DNA from: Chryseobacterium jejuense
Lineage (GTDB): Bacteria > Bacteroidota > Bacteroidia > Flavobacteriales > Weeksellaceae
Direction: 5' to 3'
Assembly: GCF_017877355.1 (NCBI RefSeq)
Contig: NZ_JAGIPR010000002.1
Span: 620,001-684,000 of the forward strand
Length of the DNA: 64,000 nt
Under the pieces are notes generated by a model, which worked only from the letters and a program-made list of their open reading frames with translations, did not search any database and was not told the DNA's origin. This document shows positions 16,235-26,414 of the stretch, piece by piece. The translations under genes and the position numbers were made by a program. How positions within the stretch are numbered: position 1 is the stretch's first letter; every line of letters starts with the position of its first letter.

Positions 16235-17593
16235 ATGAACTCTTTAATAGATAAGTATAATATTCCCGGACCCCGTTACACATCTTATCCTACGGTTCCT
16301 TATTGGGATGAATCTACATTTTCACCGGAAAGTTGGAAGGAGAGCGTAATCAGGTCGTTTCATGAAAGCAATGCAGAGGAGGGAATTTCTATTTATATCC
16401 ATTTGCCTTTCTGCGAGGCATTGTGTACATTCTGTGCATGTCATAAACGTATTACAAAACAGCATAGTGTTGAAGTTCCGTATCTGGAAAGTGTTTTAAA
16501 AGAATGGAAACTTTATCTTGAGCTTTTTAATGAAAAGCCAAAACTGAAAGAATTACACCTTGGTGGCGGTACTCCTACATTTTTCTCTCCTGAAAACCTG
16601 AAAATTTTATTGGAAGGAATCTTTTCCACTGTAGAGATTGCAGAACACCCGGAATTCTCATTTGAAGGACATCCGAATAATACCACGAAGGAGCATCTTC
16701 AGACTTTATATGACCTAGGTTTCAGAAGAGTAAGCTTCGGAGTTCAGGATTATGATCCTAAAGTACAGAAAGCGATCAATAGAATTCAGCCTTTTGAGAA
16801 TGTGAAAAACGTAACGGAATGGGCTAAGGAAATTGGGTACAGAGGGATCAGCCATGATTTGGTCTTCGGACTTCCACATCAAACCTGGGAAGCGATGGAG
16901 CATACCATCAGAAAAACTATGGAGCTGAAGCCGGATAGGCTGGCATTTTACTCTTATGCACACGTTCCATGGGTAAAAGGAGTAGGGCAGAGAGGTTTTG
17001 ATGAAAATGATCTTCCAAGTGGAGAAGAGAAACGCCGTTTGTATGAAGATGGTAAAAAGTTGCTTCAGGATTTGGGATACATTGAGGTAGGAATGGATCA
17101 CTTCTCTTTAGAACATGATGATTTATATCAATCTTTGATTCATAAAAAGCTTCACAGAAACTTTATGGGGTATACTTCAAGCAATACGCAGCTTATGGTA
17201 GGGCTTGGGATGTCTGCTATTTCAGATTCATGGTATGCTTTTGCTCAGAATGTGAAAACTGTAGAGGAATATCAGACGATGGTAGAAGAGGGTAAAATTC
17301 CTGTTGTGAAAGGACACGTTCTGAATGAAGAAGACCTGATGGTAAGAAGACATATTTTAAATCTGATGTGTCAGCTTGAAACTACTTTTACCGTAGAAAA
17401 TTCTTTCCCTGAGCTTGATAATGCATTAGATATGTTGAAAGAAATGGAAAATGACGGATTGGTTGAAATCTCCGGCAAAGAAATTAAAATTACAGAAGCA
17501 GGTAGAGCTTTCACCCGAAATGTAGCGATGGTTTTTGATCTCAGAATGATGAGAAATAAACCGGAAACGAGAATCTTCTCAATGACGATATAA
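16235..17593 (+). CDS. hemN: Oxygen-independent coproporphyrinogen III oxidase
   Basis: 452 aa radical SAM enzyme that decarboxylates coproporphyrinogen III to protoporphyrinogen IX in haem synthesis without O2. The [4Fe-4S]-binding cysteines are Cys60, Cys64 and Cys67 in PFCEALCTFCACHK, with the extra Cys69 typical of true HemN. The N-terminal YNIPGPRYTSYPTVPYW, HLGGGTPTFF and the C-terminal RNKPETRIFSMTI also separate it from the HemW type. Followed by a strong terminator. Confidence 0.96.
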   Translation: MNSLIDKYNIPGPRYTSYPTVPYWDESTFSPESWKESVIRSFHESNAEEGISIYIHLPFCEALCTFCACHKRITKQHSVEVPYLESVLKEWKLYLELFNEKPKLKELHLGGGTPTFFSPENLKILLEGIFSTVEIAEHPEFSFEGHPNNTTKEHLQTLYDLGFRRVSFGVQDYDPKVQKAINRIQPFENVKNVTEWAKEIGYRGISHDLVFGLPHQTWEAMEHTIRKTMELKPDRLAFYSYAHVPWVKGVGQRGFDENDLPSGEEKRRLYEDGKKLLQDLGYIEVGMDHFSLEHDDLYQSLIHKKLHRNFMGYTSSNTQLMVGLGMSAISDSWYAFAQNVKTVEEYQTMVEEGKIPVVKGHVLNEEDLMVRRHILNLMCQLETTFTVENSFPELDNALDMLKEMENDGLVEISGKEIKITEAGRAFTRNVAMVFDLRMMRNKPETRIFSMTI

Positions 17594-17596
17594 AAC

Positions 17597-17626
17597 AAAA
17601 GCGATTCAACACTGAATCGCTTTTTT
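17597..17626 (+). terminator. Intrinsic terminator of hemN
   Basis: AAAAGCGATTCA / TGAATCGCTTTT with a 4-base loop and T run, a few bases past the hemN stop. Confidence 0.88.
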
Positions 17627-17844
17627 ATTTGCTTATAGTTGTAATGTATTCTGTTTAGGGAAGTAATAAAATGTGTGAGGATTTTTTAACGCAACACTAG
17701 CAAGGGGATTTTGCGTTGTGTATTATTTTCGTCTGCAGCGGCATAATGTTAGTCTTGGCTGAGTGCAACATCCTTGCAAACTTTTTGAAAAGCATTATTG
17801 TTAAAATACTTAGCGCACCCTTTAGCGTTTAAAGCAAACTATTT

Positions 17845-19221
17845 CTACTTAATAACAATTTTCTGGCTGTAAGATTTATAATCACCCGATTTCAGATTGA
17901 TAAAATAAACTCCAGGAGTAATTCCGGAAATATCAATCCCTTTTTCATTAATGATGTGATCTTTTTCTAAAACTTTTCTTCCCTCTGTGCTAATGATCTC
18001 TGCGGTTAATTTTTTATCTTTAATTCCACTGATGAAAACTTCTTTTGAAGCAGGATTTGGATAAATTTTTATTGCTTCTGAAAGATCATTTTCACGGGTA
18101 CCTAATGACCCTGTTGTAATTTTAAATACTTTCCCGCTATTCACTGCGGCAACATAAAGTTCTTTTTGAAGATCCTGCCCGAAAGTAGAGAACCCATTTC
18201 CGCTGTAGGCAGACGTCCATATAATCGAATTATCAGCATTCAGGATGCCTATCTGGTCAGAACAAAAGTCTGCAAAGAAATATTTCCCCTGAAGTGATGG
18301 ATATAGAGAGCCTCTGTACACATAGCCGCCGGTAATGGAGCATTTTCCGCCGGAATGATCGTATACAGCAATGGGAAACGTCATTGAAGACTGAGTTGGG
18401 CATCCTGCTGTGTTGTAAGCATTATTTCCTTCATAACAACGCCATCCGTAATTGATGCCTGCTTGTGATAAGGGCATTTTATTGATTTCCTCAATGGCTC
18501 CCTGTCCTACATCTGCAATCATGGCATTGCCGGTAGTGAGATCAAATGAGAATTTCCATGCATTTCGAAGGCCATAGGCCCATACTTCATCGGCTCCGTC
18601 AACACCAGCACCTGCAAAAGGGTTGTCGGATGGAATATTGTATGGGGTTGGGTCTGTTGCATTCACATCTATTCTCAGCATTTTCCCCAGTAATACATTT
18701 TTATTCTGAGCATTGTTATTGGGGTCTCCGCCACTTCCGCCATCTCCGGTTACGGCCCAAAGTTTTCCATCAGGAGCAAAATGAATACTTCCCCCGTTAT
18801 GGTTGGCAAATGGCTTGGGAATATTCAGCAGTATTTTTTCAGAATTAGGATCAGCTATATCCGGATTAGTTGGATTAACGCTATATCTTGCCAGTACAAT
18901 ATTTCCCGCCGTGTTGTTATAATACACAAAAAAATACCCATTGCTTGAGTATTGCGGGTGGAATGCGAGTCCTAAAAGACCTCTTTCTCCATTAAAAACA
19001 ATTTTTGAGGAAATATTCAAAAAATTAGTTGGATTAATAGTCCCGTTAGGATGAATTATTTTTATCATTCCGTTCTGTTGAACTACAAATAACCGGCTGT
19101 CATTAGCGTTTGTAATCTCGACCGGACTGGTTAATCCGGTGGCAAATTCTTCCAAATTAATGCTTTGAGCATTAACGATTAAGGAAGAAAAGATACTTAG
19201 AGCAAAAAGTGTTTTTTTCAT
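17845..19221 (-). CDS. Secreted PQQ-dependent sugar dehydrogenase-like protein with T9SS domain
   Basis: 458 aa. A signal peptide (to about IVNAQ) precedes a soluble glucose/sorbosone dehydrogenase beta-propeller: GERGLLGLAFHPQY, NHNGGSIHFAPDGKLWAVTGDGG, GKMLRIDVNATDP, WAYGLRNAWKFSFD and INYGWRCYEG are the usual landmarks for PQQ aldose dehydrogenases (YliI type). Residues about 385-458 (IKIYPNPASKEVFISG...GVYFINLKSGDYKSYSQKIVIK) form a type A T9SS sorting domain. It probably oxidises sugars outside the cell, if PQQ is available; no pqq genes are in the window. Single gene. Confidence 0.9.
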   Translation of the reverse strand: MKKTLFALSIFSSLIVNAQSINLEEFATGLTSPVEITNANDSRLFVVQQNGMIKIIHPNGTINPTNFLNISSKIVFNGERGLLGLAFHPQYSSNGYFFVYYNNTAGNIVLARYSVNPTNPDIADPNSEKILLNIPKPFANHNGGSIHFAPDGKLWAVTGDGGSGGDPNNNAQNKNVLLGKMLRIDVNATDPTPYNIPSDNPFAGAGVDGADEVWAYGLRNAWKFSFDLTTGNAMIADVGQGAIEEINKMPLSQAGINYGWRCYEGNNAYNTAGCPTQSSMTFPIAVYDHSGGKCSITGGYVYRGSLYPSLQGKYFFADFCSDQIGILNADNSIIWTSAYSGNGFSTFGQDLQKELYVAAVNSGKVFKITTGSLGTRENDLSEAIKIYPNPASKEVFISGIKDKKLTAEIISTEGRKVLEKDHIINEKGIDISGITPGVYFINLKSGDYKSYSQKIVIK

Positions 19222-19400
19222 AATATTTTGATAGTTAAGGTGTTGAAGTATGAATGAAATTTTTATACCAATTAAATATTATAGACTTCACTAAGATACT
19301 CTAAAATAATTGTTAAATCTTAAATAGAAATCAGAATGCTGATATATCTGAAAATAAACCATTTCTGTTGTTAAAAATTCATAAAATACAAGAAAATCAT

Positions 19401-19408
19401 TATATTTG
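19401..19408 (+). promoter_or_regulatory. Probable -7 box for secDF
   Basis: TATATTTG fully matches TAnnTTTG and lies 29 bp before the secDF ATG. A TTTG at the standard -33 distance is lacking. Confidence 0.5.
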
Positions 19409-19437
19409 CCGACTTAATTTAACGTAGTTATAACAAA

Positions 19438-22332
19438 ATGCAAGGAAAAGGACTTATTACAATTGTTGCTATTGTCCTGGGGTTGATTTGCTTAAACGAG
19501 CTATTACCAACCTGGTACGCCAGCAAAATTGAATCGCAGATCGAAGCTGCGAAAGGAAACGAGAAAGAGATCAAACGAATCAAGGAAGATACTCTTAATC
19601 TTGGGTATACGAAGCTTTATTATTCAAAAGCTAAAGACAAGGAAATGAAATTGGGTCTTGACTTAAAAGGAGGGATCAACGTTCTATTGGAAATCAACCA
19701 GAGAGATTTGGTAAATGATTTAACCAATTTTTCTACAAATCCTATTCTTATTGAGGCTTTAAACAAAACTGATGAAGCTCAGAAAAACTCAACAAAATCT
19801 TACATCGACAACTTCTTTGAACAGTTCGATGCGATTAACAAAGCGAAAGGAACAAACCTAAAGCTTGCTGATCCGGAACTTTTCGGAAACACAAACTTAT
19901 CTGAAATCAAGTATAATACTACTGATGAGCAGGTAAAAAGTATTGTTAAGAGAAGAATTGATCTTTCTGTAGGAACAGCTTTCGAGGTAATCAGAACGAG
20001 AATTGATAAGCTTGGAGCGATTCAGCCAAACGTTCAGAGAGTACCTGGTACAGCTAGAATTTCTGTAGAAATGCCTGGTATGAAGGATATCGACAAGGTA
20101 AAGAAAATGCTTCAGACTTCTGCAAAACTTCAGTTTTGGGAAGTACAGCAAGTTACTGAAGTGGCTCCTTATTTCCAGACATTAACAACTATGGTTGCTG
20201 CAAAAGGAGATTCTATGGGAGTTGCAAAGAATGTAAACTTCATGAACCTTTTACAGCTTGACAAATTAAGAAGTAATGGTGTTGCGAACGTAAAATTGTC
20301 TGATACAGCTGCTGTAAATAAAATCTTGAACAGCAAAGTAGGAATGGCTTTACGTCCTGCAAACATTAAATATACACAGTTCATGTGGGGTTACAAACCT
20401 GAAGCTACAAGTCCTGATGATTTAGTATTGTATGCAATCAGAAGTAACATCAACCAAAAAGCTCCGGTAGACGGTGCAGTAGAAACTGCAAACATCAGCT
20501 ACGACGAACTTGGAAGAGTTGTGGTAGACATGCAGATGGATTCTAAAGGAGCAAAAGAATGGAAAACTTTAACGGAGAAAAACGTTGGAAAACCAGTCGC
20601 TGTAACGCTTGATAACAGAGTGTATACTGCTCCAAACGTTGTAAATGCTATCCCTAATGGTAGAACTCAAATCTCTGGTAACTTCTCTCAGGAAGAAGCT
20701 AAAGAATTGGTTGACGTTTTGGGTGCTGGTAAATTACCTGCAGGTGCTAAAGTAGTTCAGGCTACTCAGGTAGGTCCGTCATTAGGACAGGAGTCTATCA
20801 ACGCTGGTATGATTTCATTTGCAATCGCATTCTTAATTATCATTGTTTATATCATTTTCTATTACGGTGGTGCAGGGGTGTACGCTGTAATTGCGATGGT
20901 AATTAACCTTTTCTATATTTTCGGAATTATGGATTCCGGAGACTTCACCCTTACGCTTCCTGGTATCGCTGGTATTGTATTAACGATGGCTATGGCGGTA
21001 GACACGAACGTAATTATCTATGAAAGAACGAAAGAAGAATTATTTGCTGGTAAGAGTATCTTAGAAGCTTATAAAGACGGTTTCAAGCACGCATTAAGCG
21101 CGATTATTGACGGTCACTCTACTACGTTACTAACAGCAGTTGTATTGTTCTTCTTCGGAACAGGACCTATTAAAGGTTTCGCATTGACATTGATGATCGG
21201 TATTATCATGACATTGTTTACTTCTGTATTATTATCAAGAGTAATGATCTTCAGCAGACTAAACAAAGGTAAGACCCTTTCTGTATGGACTGCTCCTACG
21301 AAGAACCTATTCAGAAATACATGGATCGATTTCATTGGAAAAAGAAAATACGCATACATCATCTCTGCAGTATTAACAGTAATCTGTGTTGTTTCTATTG
21401 TAACTAACGGATTCAAATATGGTATCGACTTTACAGGTGGTAGAAACTATGTTGTAAGATTTGATAAGGAGGTTAATGCTAATGATGTTGAAGAAAAATT
21501 AGTTAAACTATTCAAAACAGAAGATGGTAAAAACTCTTCTGTAGAAGCTAAAACTTTCGGAAATGCTAAGCAGTTAAAGATCTCTACAGATTACCTTATC
21601 GAAGATGAATCTTTAAAAGCTGACCAGACTATCGAGCAGAAGTTATATGAAGGATTAAAAGGAGATCTTCCTTCTAATATTACTTTAAATGACTTCAAAT
21701 CTGCAGACAAAGATCACGCAGGTATCATTTCATCTGAGAAAGTAGGACCTACTGTTGCTGATGATATTCAGACACACGGTATTCTTGCAGTAGTGGCTGC
21801 ATTGGCTGGTATCTTTATCTATATTTTATTCAGATTTAGAAAATGGCAGTTCTCTTTAGGTGCTGTTGCAGCATTATTCCACGATGCGGTTATTATTTTA
21901 GGAACGTATTCATTACTTCATAAATATATGCCGTTCAACATGGAGATCAACCAGGATTTCATTGCTGCAATCCTTACGGTATTAGGATATTCAATCAACG
22001 ATACGGTTATTATCTTCGACAGAATTAGAGAATACCTAAGAGAGAAGAAATCTTTAACACTAGCTGGATTGTTTGATGACTCTATTTCAAGTACATTGGG
22101 TAGAACATTCAACACTTCATTCACTACGATTTTGGTGATCCTTGCGATATTCATCTTCGGTGGTGATAACCTAAGAGGATTCATGTTTGCTATGTTAATC
22201 GGTATTGGATTCGGTACTTACTCATCAATTTTTGTTGCATCGGCAATTGCTTATGACTTCCTTAAAAAAGGAAAAGAAGATGAAGTACACGGAAAAACGA
22301 CCTCCGATAAAGAAGTACTTGCTTCAAAATAA
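19438..22332 (+). CDS. secDF: Fused protein translocase subunit SecDF
   Basis: 964 aa. SecD and SecF are joined in one chain, as in most Bacteroidota. They use proton motive force to pull proteins through SecYEG from the periplasmic side. SecD landmarks: N-terminal helix, MKLGLDLKGGINVLLEI, periplasmic P1 domain, then six helices with the catalytic-type AVDTNVIIYERTKEEL. SecF half from about residue 625: FKYGIDFTGGRNYVVRF and VLGYSINDTVIIFDRIRE. The C-terminus is Lys/Glu-rich. Own promoter and terminator. Confidence 0.97.
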   Translation: MQGKGLITIVAIVLGLICLNELLPTWYASKIESQIEAAKGNEKEIKRIKEDTLNLGYTKLYYSKAKDKEMKLGLDLKGGINVLLEINQRDLVNDLTNFSTNPILIEALNKTDEAQKNSTKSYIDNFFEQFDAINKAKGTNLKLADPELFGNTNLSEIKYNTTDEQVKSIVKRRIDLSVGTAFEVIRTRIDKLGAIQPNVQRVPGTARISVEMPGMKDIDKVKKMLQTSAKLQFWEVQQVTEVAPYFQTLTTMVAAKGDSMGVAKNVNFMNLLQLDKLRSNGVANVKLSDTAAVNKILNSKVGMALRPANIKYTQFMWGYKPEATSPDDLVLYAIRSNINQKAPVDGAVETANISYDELGRVVVDMQMDSKGAKEWKTLTEKNVGKPVAVTLDNRVYTAPNVVNAIPNGRTQISGNFSQEEAKELVDVLGAGKLPAGAKVVQATQVGPSLGQESINAGMISFAIAFLIIIVYIIFYYGGAGVYAVIAMVINLFYIFGIMDSGDFTLTLPGIAGIVLTMAMAVDTNVIIYERTKEELFAGKSILEAYKDGFKHALSAIIDGHSTTLLTAVVLFFFGTGPIKGFALTLMIGIIMTLFTSVLLSRVMIFSRLNKGKTLSVWTAPTKNLFRNTWIDFIGKRKYAYIISAVLTVICVVSIVTNGFKYGIDFTGGRNYVVRFDKEVNANDVEEKLVKLFKTEDGKNSSVEAKTFGNAKQLKISTDYLIEDESLKADQTIEQKLYEGLKGDLPSNITLNDFKSADKDHAGIISSEKVGPTVADDIQTHGILAVVAALAGIFIYILFRFRKWQFSLGAVAALFHDAVIILGTYSLLHKYMPFNMEINQDFIAAILTVLGYSINDTVIIFDRIREYLREKKSLTLAGLFDDSISSTLGRTFNTSFTTILVILAIFIFGGDNLRGFMFAMLIGIGFGTYSSIFVASAIAYDFLKKGKEDEVHGKTTSDKEVLASK

Positions 22333-22353
22333 TACAAACTACAATAAATTAGT

Positions 22354-22383
22354 AAAAGCCTTTCGAAAGAAAGGCTTTTTTTA
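22354..22383 (+). terminator. Intrinsic terminator of secDF
   Basis: AAAAGCCTTTC / GAAAGGCTTTT with GAAA loop and T run. Confidence 0.9.
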
Positions 22384-22820
22384 TTTTCTGCGCACACCTT
22401 AGTTCTTCCTCTATGAGTAGAAGCACCTATCAATAATATTACAGTCCTAAGTGATAAACTTATGTGGGTTTTGTGCTGCCTATAGACTCATAAAATAAAT
22501 AGGAATGTTTTCCATCTTGATATACTTGTTATTATTTCCATAATGCCTATTTTTCATTGTTTATTACTTATTTTTCCTTACGTTTCCCAACTGTACATTT
22601 TTGAACATTTTTTTTCGTCAAAAAAAATGATGAAATTTAACATAAATTAGACTTATTATTGAATAAATCTAACTCTGGAGATTAAAAATTTCGCGCAAAA
22701 CATTAATAATAAGTATTTTTTTTAAATGTTGCATGTGTATGATTATTTTAGTTAAAAAAAATCAAATAAATGTAGAATTATGTGTTAAATTATTATATAT
22801 TTACATAAAACAAAACAAAA
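22384..22820. other. 437-bp AT-rich spacer without recognised gene
   Basis: No convincing reading frame or RNA gene. The right half is very AT-rich and ends in TATATTTA (about 22795-22802), a near match to the -7 box, 20 bp before the next start. It probably holds the promoter and upstream control region of the secreted-protein pair that follows. Confidence 0.5.
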
Positions 22821-23393
22821 ATGAAATTCGAAAAATTATTCGTGGCTGCGGCACTATGTGCTGGCAGCGTTATTACTGCGCAGATAGGAATTGGTACTCC
22901 CAATCCTGATAAAAGTTCTGCTTTAGATGTGACTGGCACCAATAAAGGTGTATTAATCCCTAGAATTTCCGATCTCACCACAGTGGCCACTCCAGCAAAT
23001 GGTCTATTGGTTTATGATCTGAAAAGGCAGGCATTAACCCAAAACATTGGAACACCCGCTACACCAAACTGGGTTCCCATTAGTGGAAACATCGTTAAGT
23101 TCTTCTACATGCCCTCTATCAGCATTGATACTTCTACGTTGGGTACAGGTAGAACATTGGACCTATACCAATTGTATAAAACACAGTTTTCTACTCCGAA
23201 AGTTACAAGTACAGGAGCTCCAGCAGCCATTCCTTTCTTTGTGAATGCTACAGATCTGTACTATTATGTAACGGATTTTGATGGAAATGTTTTAAGAAAT
23301 GTAAGCATTGATGCCAATGGTATCCTGCGCTATGACGTAGTGGGAACGGCTACAGCATGCTCGTTTGTTAATATTGTATTTGTAATCAAATAG
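22821..23393 (+). CDS. Secreted protein with 'GIGT...SSALDV...GVLIPRI' N-terminus, function unknown
   Basis: 190 aa. A signal peptide (to about VITAQ) is followed by IGIGTPNPDKSSALDV and NKGVLIPRISDL. This start is seen in many Bacteroidota secreted proteins that resemble phage tail or adhesin heads. The rest (NWVPISGNIVKFFYMPSISID...LRYDVVGTATACSFVNIVFVIK) has no family I recognise and no T9SS tail. It lies 91 bp before a larger secreted protein on the same strand with no terminator between, so the two probably work together, perhaps at the cell surface. Confidence 0.7.
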   Translation: MKFEKLFVAAALCAGSVITAQIGIGTPNPDKSSALDVTGTNKGVLIPRISDLTTVATPANGLLVYDLKRQALTQNIGTPATPNWVPISGNIVKFFYMPSISIDTSTLGTGRTLDLYQLYKTQFSTPKVTSTGAPAAIPFFVNATDLYYYVTDFDGNVLRNVSIDANGILRYDVVGTATACSFVNIVFVIK

Positions 23394-23484
23394 TTTTAAG
23401 TGGCATACAGTCATTGCGATCATCTCTGATTAGGTAGGGATGAGTATTATTTCGTGTACAATTAACAGCTTAAAATTATCAATG

Positions 23485-24750
23485 ATGAAAATAAATTCAA
23501 TATTACGTTATACTTTTATAGCGCTATGCTTTCTGGTGTCAAACAAGATGCTTTCTCAGGAAATGGTCTCCCTGCCCAATGGTGGCTGCGGAAGACTGTT
23601 GGATACTAATACTTCAAGTGCAAATAATGGTGGATTTCTATGTTTCAGGCTAGGAAAAGAAGCTGCTAATCCTACTAATATGACAGATACTGATGTAAAT
23701 TCTTTTGCCTCTTTAAAACCGGGGACAGGTGCAGGTCTTTTTTGTAATATGCATGTGGGAGTAGGAACAACAGGTGCTGATTTCCCAGCAAATAAACCTG
23801 TTTACATTGATTTTGCTTCTGATGGATTTAATTTTAATCCTAGTTTTAATGGTGGTAATTTTGTGTTTTACAATAATGGTACTGAGGTTTATAGAACTGG
23901 TATTAATGGGCACTTTTTCTTTGATTTTGGAGATAACCAGGAACGTCGGATTATTAAAGTGATTCCAACTGTAGCATGGGATGAAGTGAGGCTAGCTTTC
24001 GGAGAGACTATAGGTATTGGTTTCTCATTTAGTCAGATGAGGGTTTATAATATTCTTTCAGAGTATTATATTGATCCTATGACCTATTTATCTCAACCTT
24101 CAGATAGAACAGTCCCTGTAGGTGGATCTACTACGATGACAGCTGTTATCAGCAATACGGATATTGATGAAACACCTGCAAATGTTACCTATCAATGGCA
24201 GATTCTCAACGGAAGTACATGGACAGATCTGGCGAACAATACTAATTACAGCAATGTTACGAGCTCTACACTCAATATCAATAATGTTCCTGTAGGATTT
24301 AACAATAACCAATATAGAGTAGTTGCAAAGTCAAGTTTTTATACTTGCTCATTTCAAGCTATTTCCAATATTGGTAGGTTATTTGTGAACGCAGTGAACA
24401 ATCCGGGAACGATTGGAACAGATCAAACGGTTTGTCTGGATATCAATAGTGATCCGGCAGCGTTTACAGTAACTGCAGCTGCTCAGGTCACCGGAAATGC
24501 AGAATATCAATGGCAGAGTTCAACAGATAATGTAACTTTTACAAACATCACCAACGCTACTTCTGCAACATATGATGCTCCGGCTGTTACACAGACTACC
24601 TATTACCGTCGTGGAGTAAGATCAACCCTTAATGGAAATATTACAGCTTATCAATTCAGCAATGTGGTAAAAGTTACTCTTAAGAAGAGCTGTCTCATCA
24701 AATGCATCATAACCAACCGTATGATTTCTGCAAAACCTAATAGTAATTAA
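23485..24750 (+). CDS. Large secreted protein with Ig-like domains, function unknown
   Basis: 421 aa from the second of two adjacent ATGs (MKINSILRYTF...NKMLSQ is a normal signal peptide; the in-frame start at 23440 would add 15 residues ahead of it). Residues about 20-205 form a lectin-like or jelly-roll-looking region (GGCGRLLDTNTSSANNGGFLCFRLG, NKPVYIDFASDGFNFNP). Two Ig-like repeats follow, each with the YQWQ...W/F...T pattern (about 240-310 and 330-410). The C-terminus (LKKSCLIKCIITNRMIS) is Cys-containing and lacks a clear type A or B T9SS domain. Likely cell-surface adhesion or binding role by inference. Confidence 0.7.
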   Translation: MKINSILRYTFIALCFLVSNKMLSQEMVSLPNGGCGRLLDTNTSSANNGGFLCFRLGKEAANPTNMTDTDVNSFASLKPGTGAGLFCNMHVGVGTTGADFPANKPVYIDFASDGFNFNPSFNGGNFVFYNNGTEVYRTGINGHFFFDFGDNQERRIIKVIPTVAWDEVRLAFGETIGIGFSFSQMRVYNILSEYYIDPMTYLSQPSDRTVPVGGSTTMTAVISNTDIDETPANVTYQWQILNGSTWTDLANNTNYSNVTSSTLNINNVPVGFNNNQYRVVAKSSFYTCSFQAISNIGRLFVNAVNNPGTIGTDQTVCLDINSDPAAFTVTAAAQVTGNAEYQWQSSTDNVTFTNITNATSATYDAPAVTQTTYYRRGVRSTLNGNITAYQFSNVVKVTLKKSCLIKCIITNRMISAKPNSN

Positions 24751-24772
24751 CACTATATATTAACTTAATGGT

Positions 24773-24816
24773 AAAAAAGACCTGTTTCATGTTCATTTGA
24801 AATCAGGTCTTTTTAT
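24773..24816 (+). terminator. Intrinsic terminator of the secreted-protein pair
   Basis: A long hairpin: AAAAAAGACCTG pairs with CAGGTCTTTTTT and TTTCA with TGAAA inside, one bulged base, then T-rich sequence. Confidence 0.85.
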
Positions 24817-24962
24817 TTTATGGTTATCAGATCTTTAATTTCCTGTCCTTAGAGTTGTTGGAAATAATATAAAAACATAGTGTTTTTTAAGATGATTCTG
24901 TTATTCAATATTATACTTATTTAATATCGTAAAATTTAGAACCATTATTTTTAAGATTTGAT

Positions 24963-24970
24963 TAATTTTG
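24963..24970 (+). promoter_or_regulatory. -7 box very close to the MFS start codon
   Basis: TAATTTTG, a full match to TAnnTTTG, ends only 7 bases before the ATG at 24978. Transcription would begin at or just before the start codon, so the message would be leaderless or nearly so. Confidence 0.5.
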
Positions 24971-24977
24971 CACCATC

Positions 24978-26198
24978 ATGGAAAATTCAAAGAAAAAAGC
25001 TGCAATAGGCTTTATATTTATTACTTTACTGATTGATATTACGGGCTGGGGAATCATTATTCCTGTTGTTCCCAAATTAATTGAAGAGTTGATTCATGCA
25101 GATATCAGTGAAGCCGCAAAATATGGTGGCTGGTTGGGATTTGCCTACGCATTTACACAATTTATCTTTTCTCCACTGGTGGGAAATCTGAGTGACAAAT
25201 ATGGGCGTAGACCTATTATTCTGATTTCGCTTTTCGGGTTTGCAATAGATTATATTTTCCTTGCACTGGCCCCAACTATCTGGTGGCTGTTCCTGGGAAG
25301 AATTATTGCAGGAATTACGGGGGCAAGTGTAACCACTGCGAGTGCTTATATTGCAGATATTTCTACGGACGAAGACAGAGCAAAAAACTTTGGACTGATA
25401 GGAGCAGCCTTCGGTTTGGGTTTCATTATAGGACCGGTTTTGGGGGGCGTTTTAGGACATTACGGCGCAAGAGTTCCTTTTTATGCAGCAGCAGCTTTAT
25501 GCCTTCTTAATTTTCTTTACGGCTATTTCATTCTTCCTGAAAGTTTGGATAAAGATAAAAGAAGAGAATTTAACTGGAAGCGCGCGAATCCTGTGGGATC
25601 TTTCAAATTTTTAGGAAAACATCCGGAAATTTCAGGGCTTATTACTGCTTTGATTCTGATCTATATTGCAGGGCATGCCGTACAGAGTAACTGGAGCTTC
25701 TTTACCATGTATAAGTTCAACTGGACAGAAAGAATGGTCGGGATCTCATTAGGAGTTGTAGGTTTACTTGTTGGTTTGGTACAGGGACTTTTAATCAGAT
25801 GGACTACACCAAGGCTGGGAGAGCAGAAGAGCATTTATTATGGTCTTGCTATGTATGCTATAGGATTGTTATTGTTTGCATTTGCTTCAGAAGGGTGGAT
25901 GATGTTTGCTTTCTTAGTTCCGTATTGTCTGGGAGGAATCTGTGGTCCTGCTTTACAGTCAGTGATTACGAAAAGTGTACCTTCTAATGAGCAGGGAGAA
26001 CTTCAGGGAGCATTAACCAGTTTAATGAGTGCAACATCTATTATTGGTCCTCCAATGATGACCAATCTGTTCTACTTTTTTACGCATGATGAAGCACCCT
26101 TCGAGTTTTCAGGAGCACCATTCTTCCTGGCATTTATTTTAATGGCCATTAGTGTAGTGATTACATATTCTGCTTTTAAGAAAAAAGGAAAGATTTAA
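24978..26198 (+). CDS. TCR/Tet-family MFS efflux transporter
   Basis: 406 aa, 12 hydrophobic segments. The motif GNLSDKYGRRPIIL in the loop after TM2 is MFS motif A (GxLaDrxGrkxxl), and LIDITGWGIIIPVVPKL plus RIIAGITGASVTTASAYIADIS follow the TetA/Tet(A) drug:H+ antiporter pattern (motifs D1 and B). Such pumps export tetracyclines or other compounds; this chromosomal copy may have another substrate. It is monocistronic. The 248-bp gap after it leads to the arsenic operon. Confidence 0.87.
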   Translation: MENSKKKAAIGFIFITLLIDITGWGIIIPVVPKLIEELIHADISEAAKYGGWLGFAYAFTQFIFSPLVGNLSDKYGRRPIILISLFGFAIDYIFLALAPTIWWLFLGRIIAGITGASVTTASAYIADISTDEDRAKNFGLIGAAFGLGFIIGPVLGGVLGHYGARVPFYAAAALCLLNFLYGYFILPESLDKDKRREFNWKRANPVGSFKFLGKHPEISGLITALILIYIAGHAVQSNWSFFTMYKFNWTERMVGISLGVVGLLVGLVQGLLIRWTTPRLGEQKSIYYGLAMYAIGLLLFAFASEGWMMFAFLVPYCLGGICGPALQSVITKSVPSNEQGELQGALTSLMSATSIIGPPMMTNLFYFFTHDEAPFEFSGAPFFLAFILMAISVVITYSAFKKKGKI

Positions 26199-26414
26199 TA
26201 AACCTGACTTTTAGCTGGATAATGAATCAAAATTATTGCTTTTAAGATGTAAATTGTATTTCTCAATACAAGCCGGAATAGTTCAAATCAATTCTTCATC
26301 TGGATTGGGAAGGTAGAAATTGGGAAAAAATAAGGTTAATATATCATAGGATTTTAGCAATTAGATAGACGTAAAAAATTATATTATTGGATTTTCTTTT
26401 TTGTTATTAATTTT

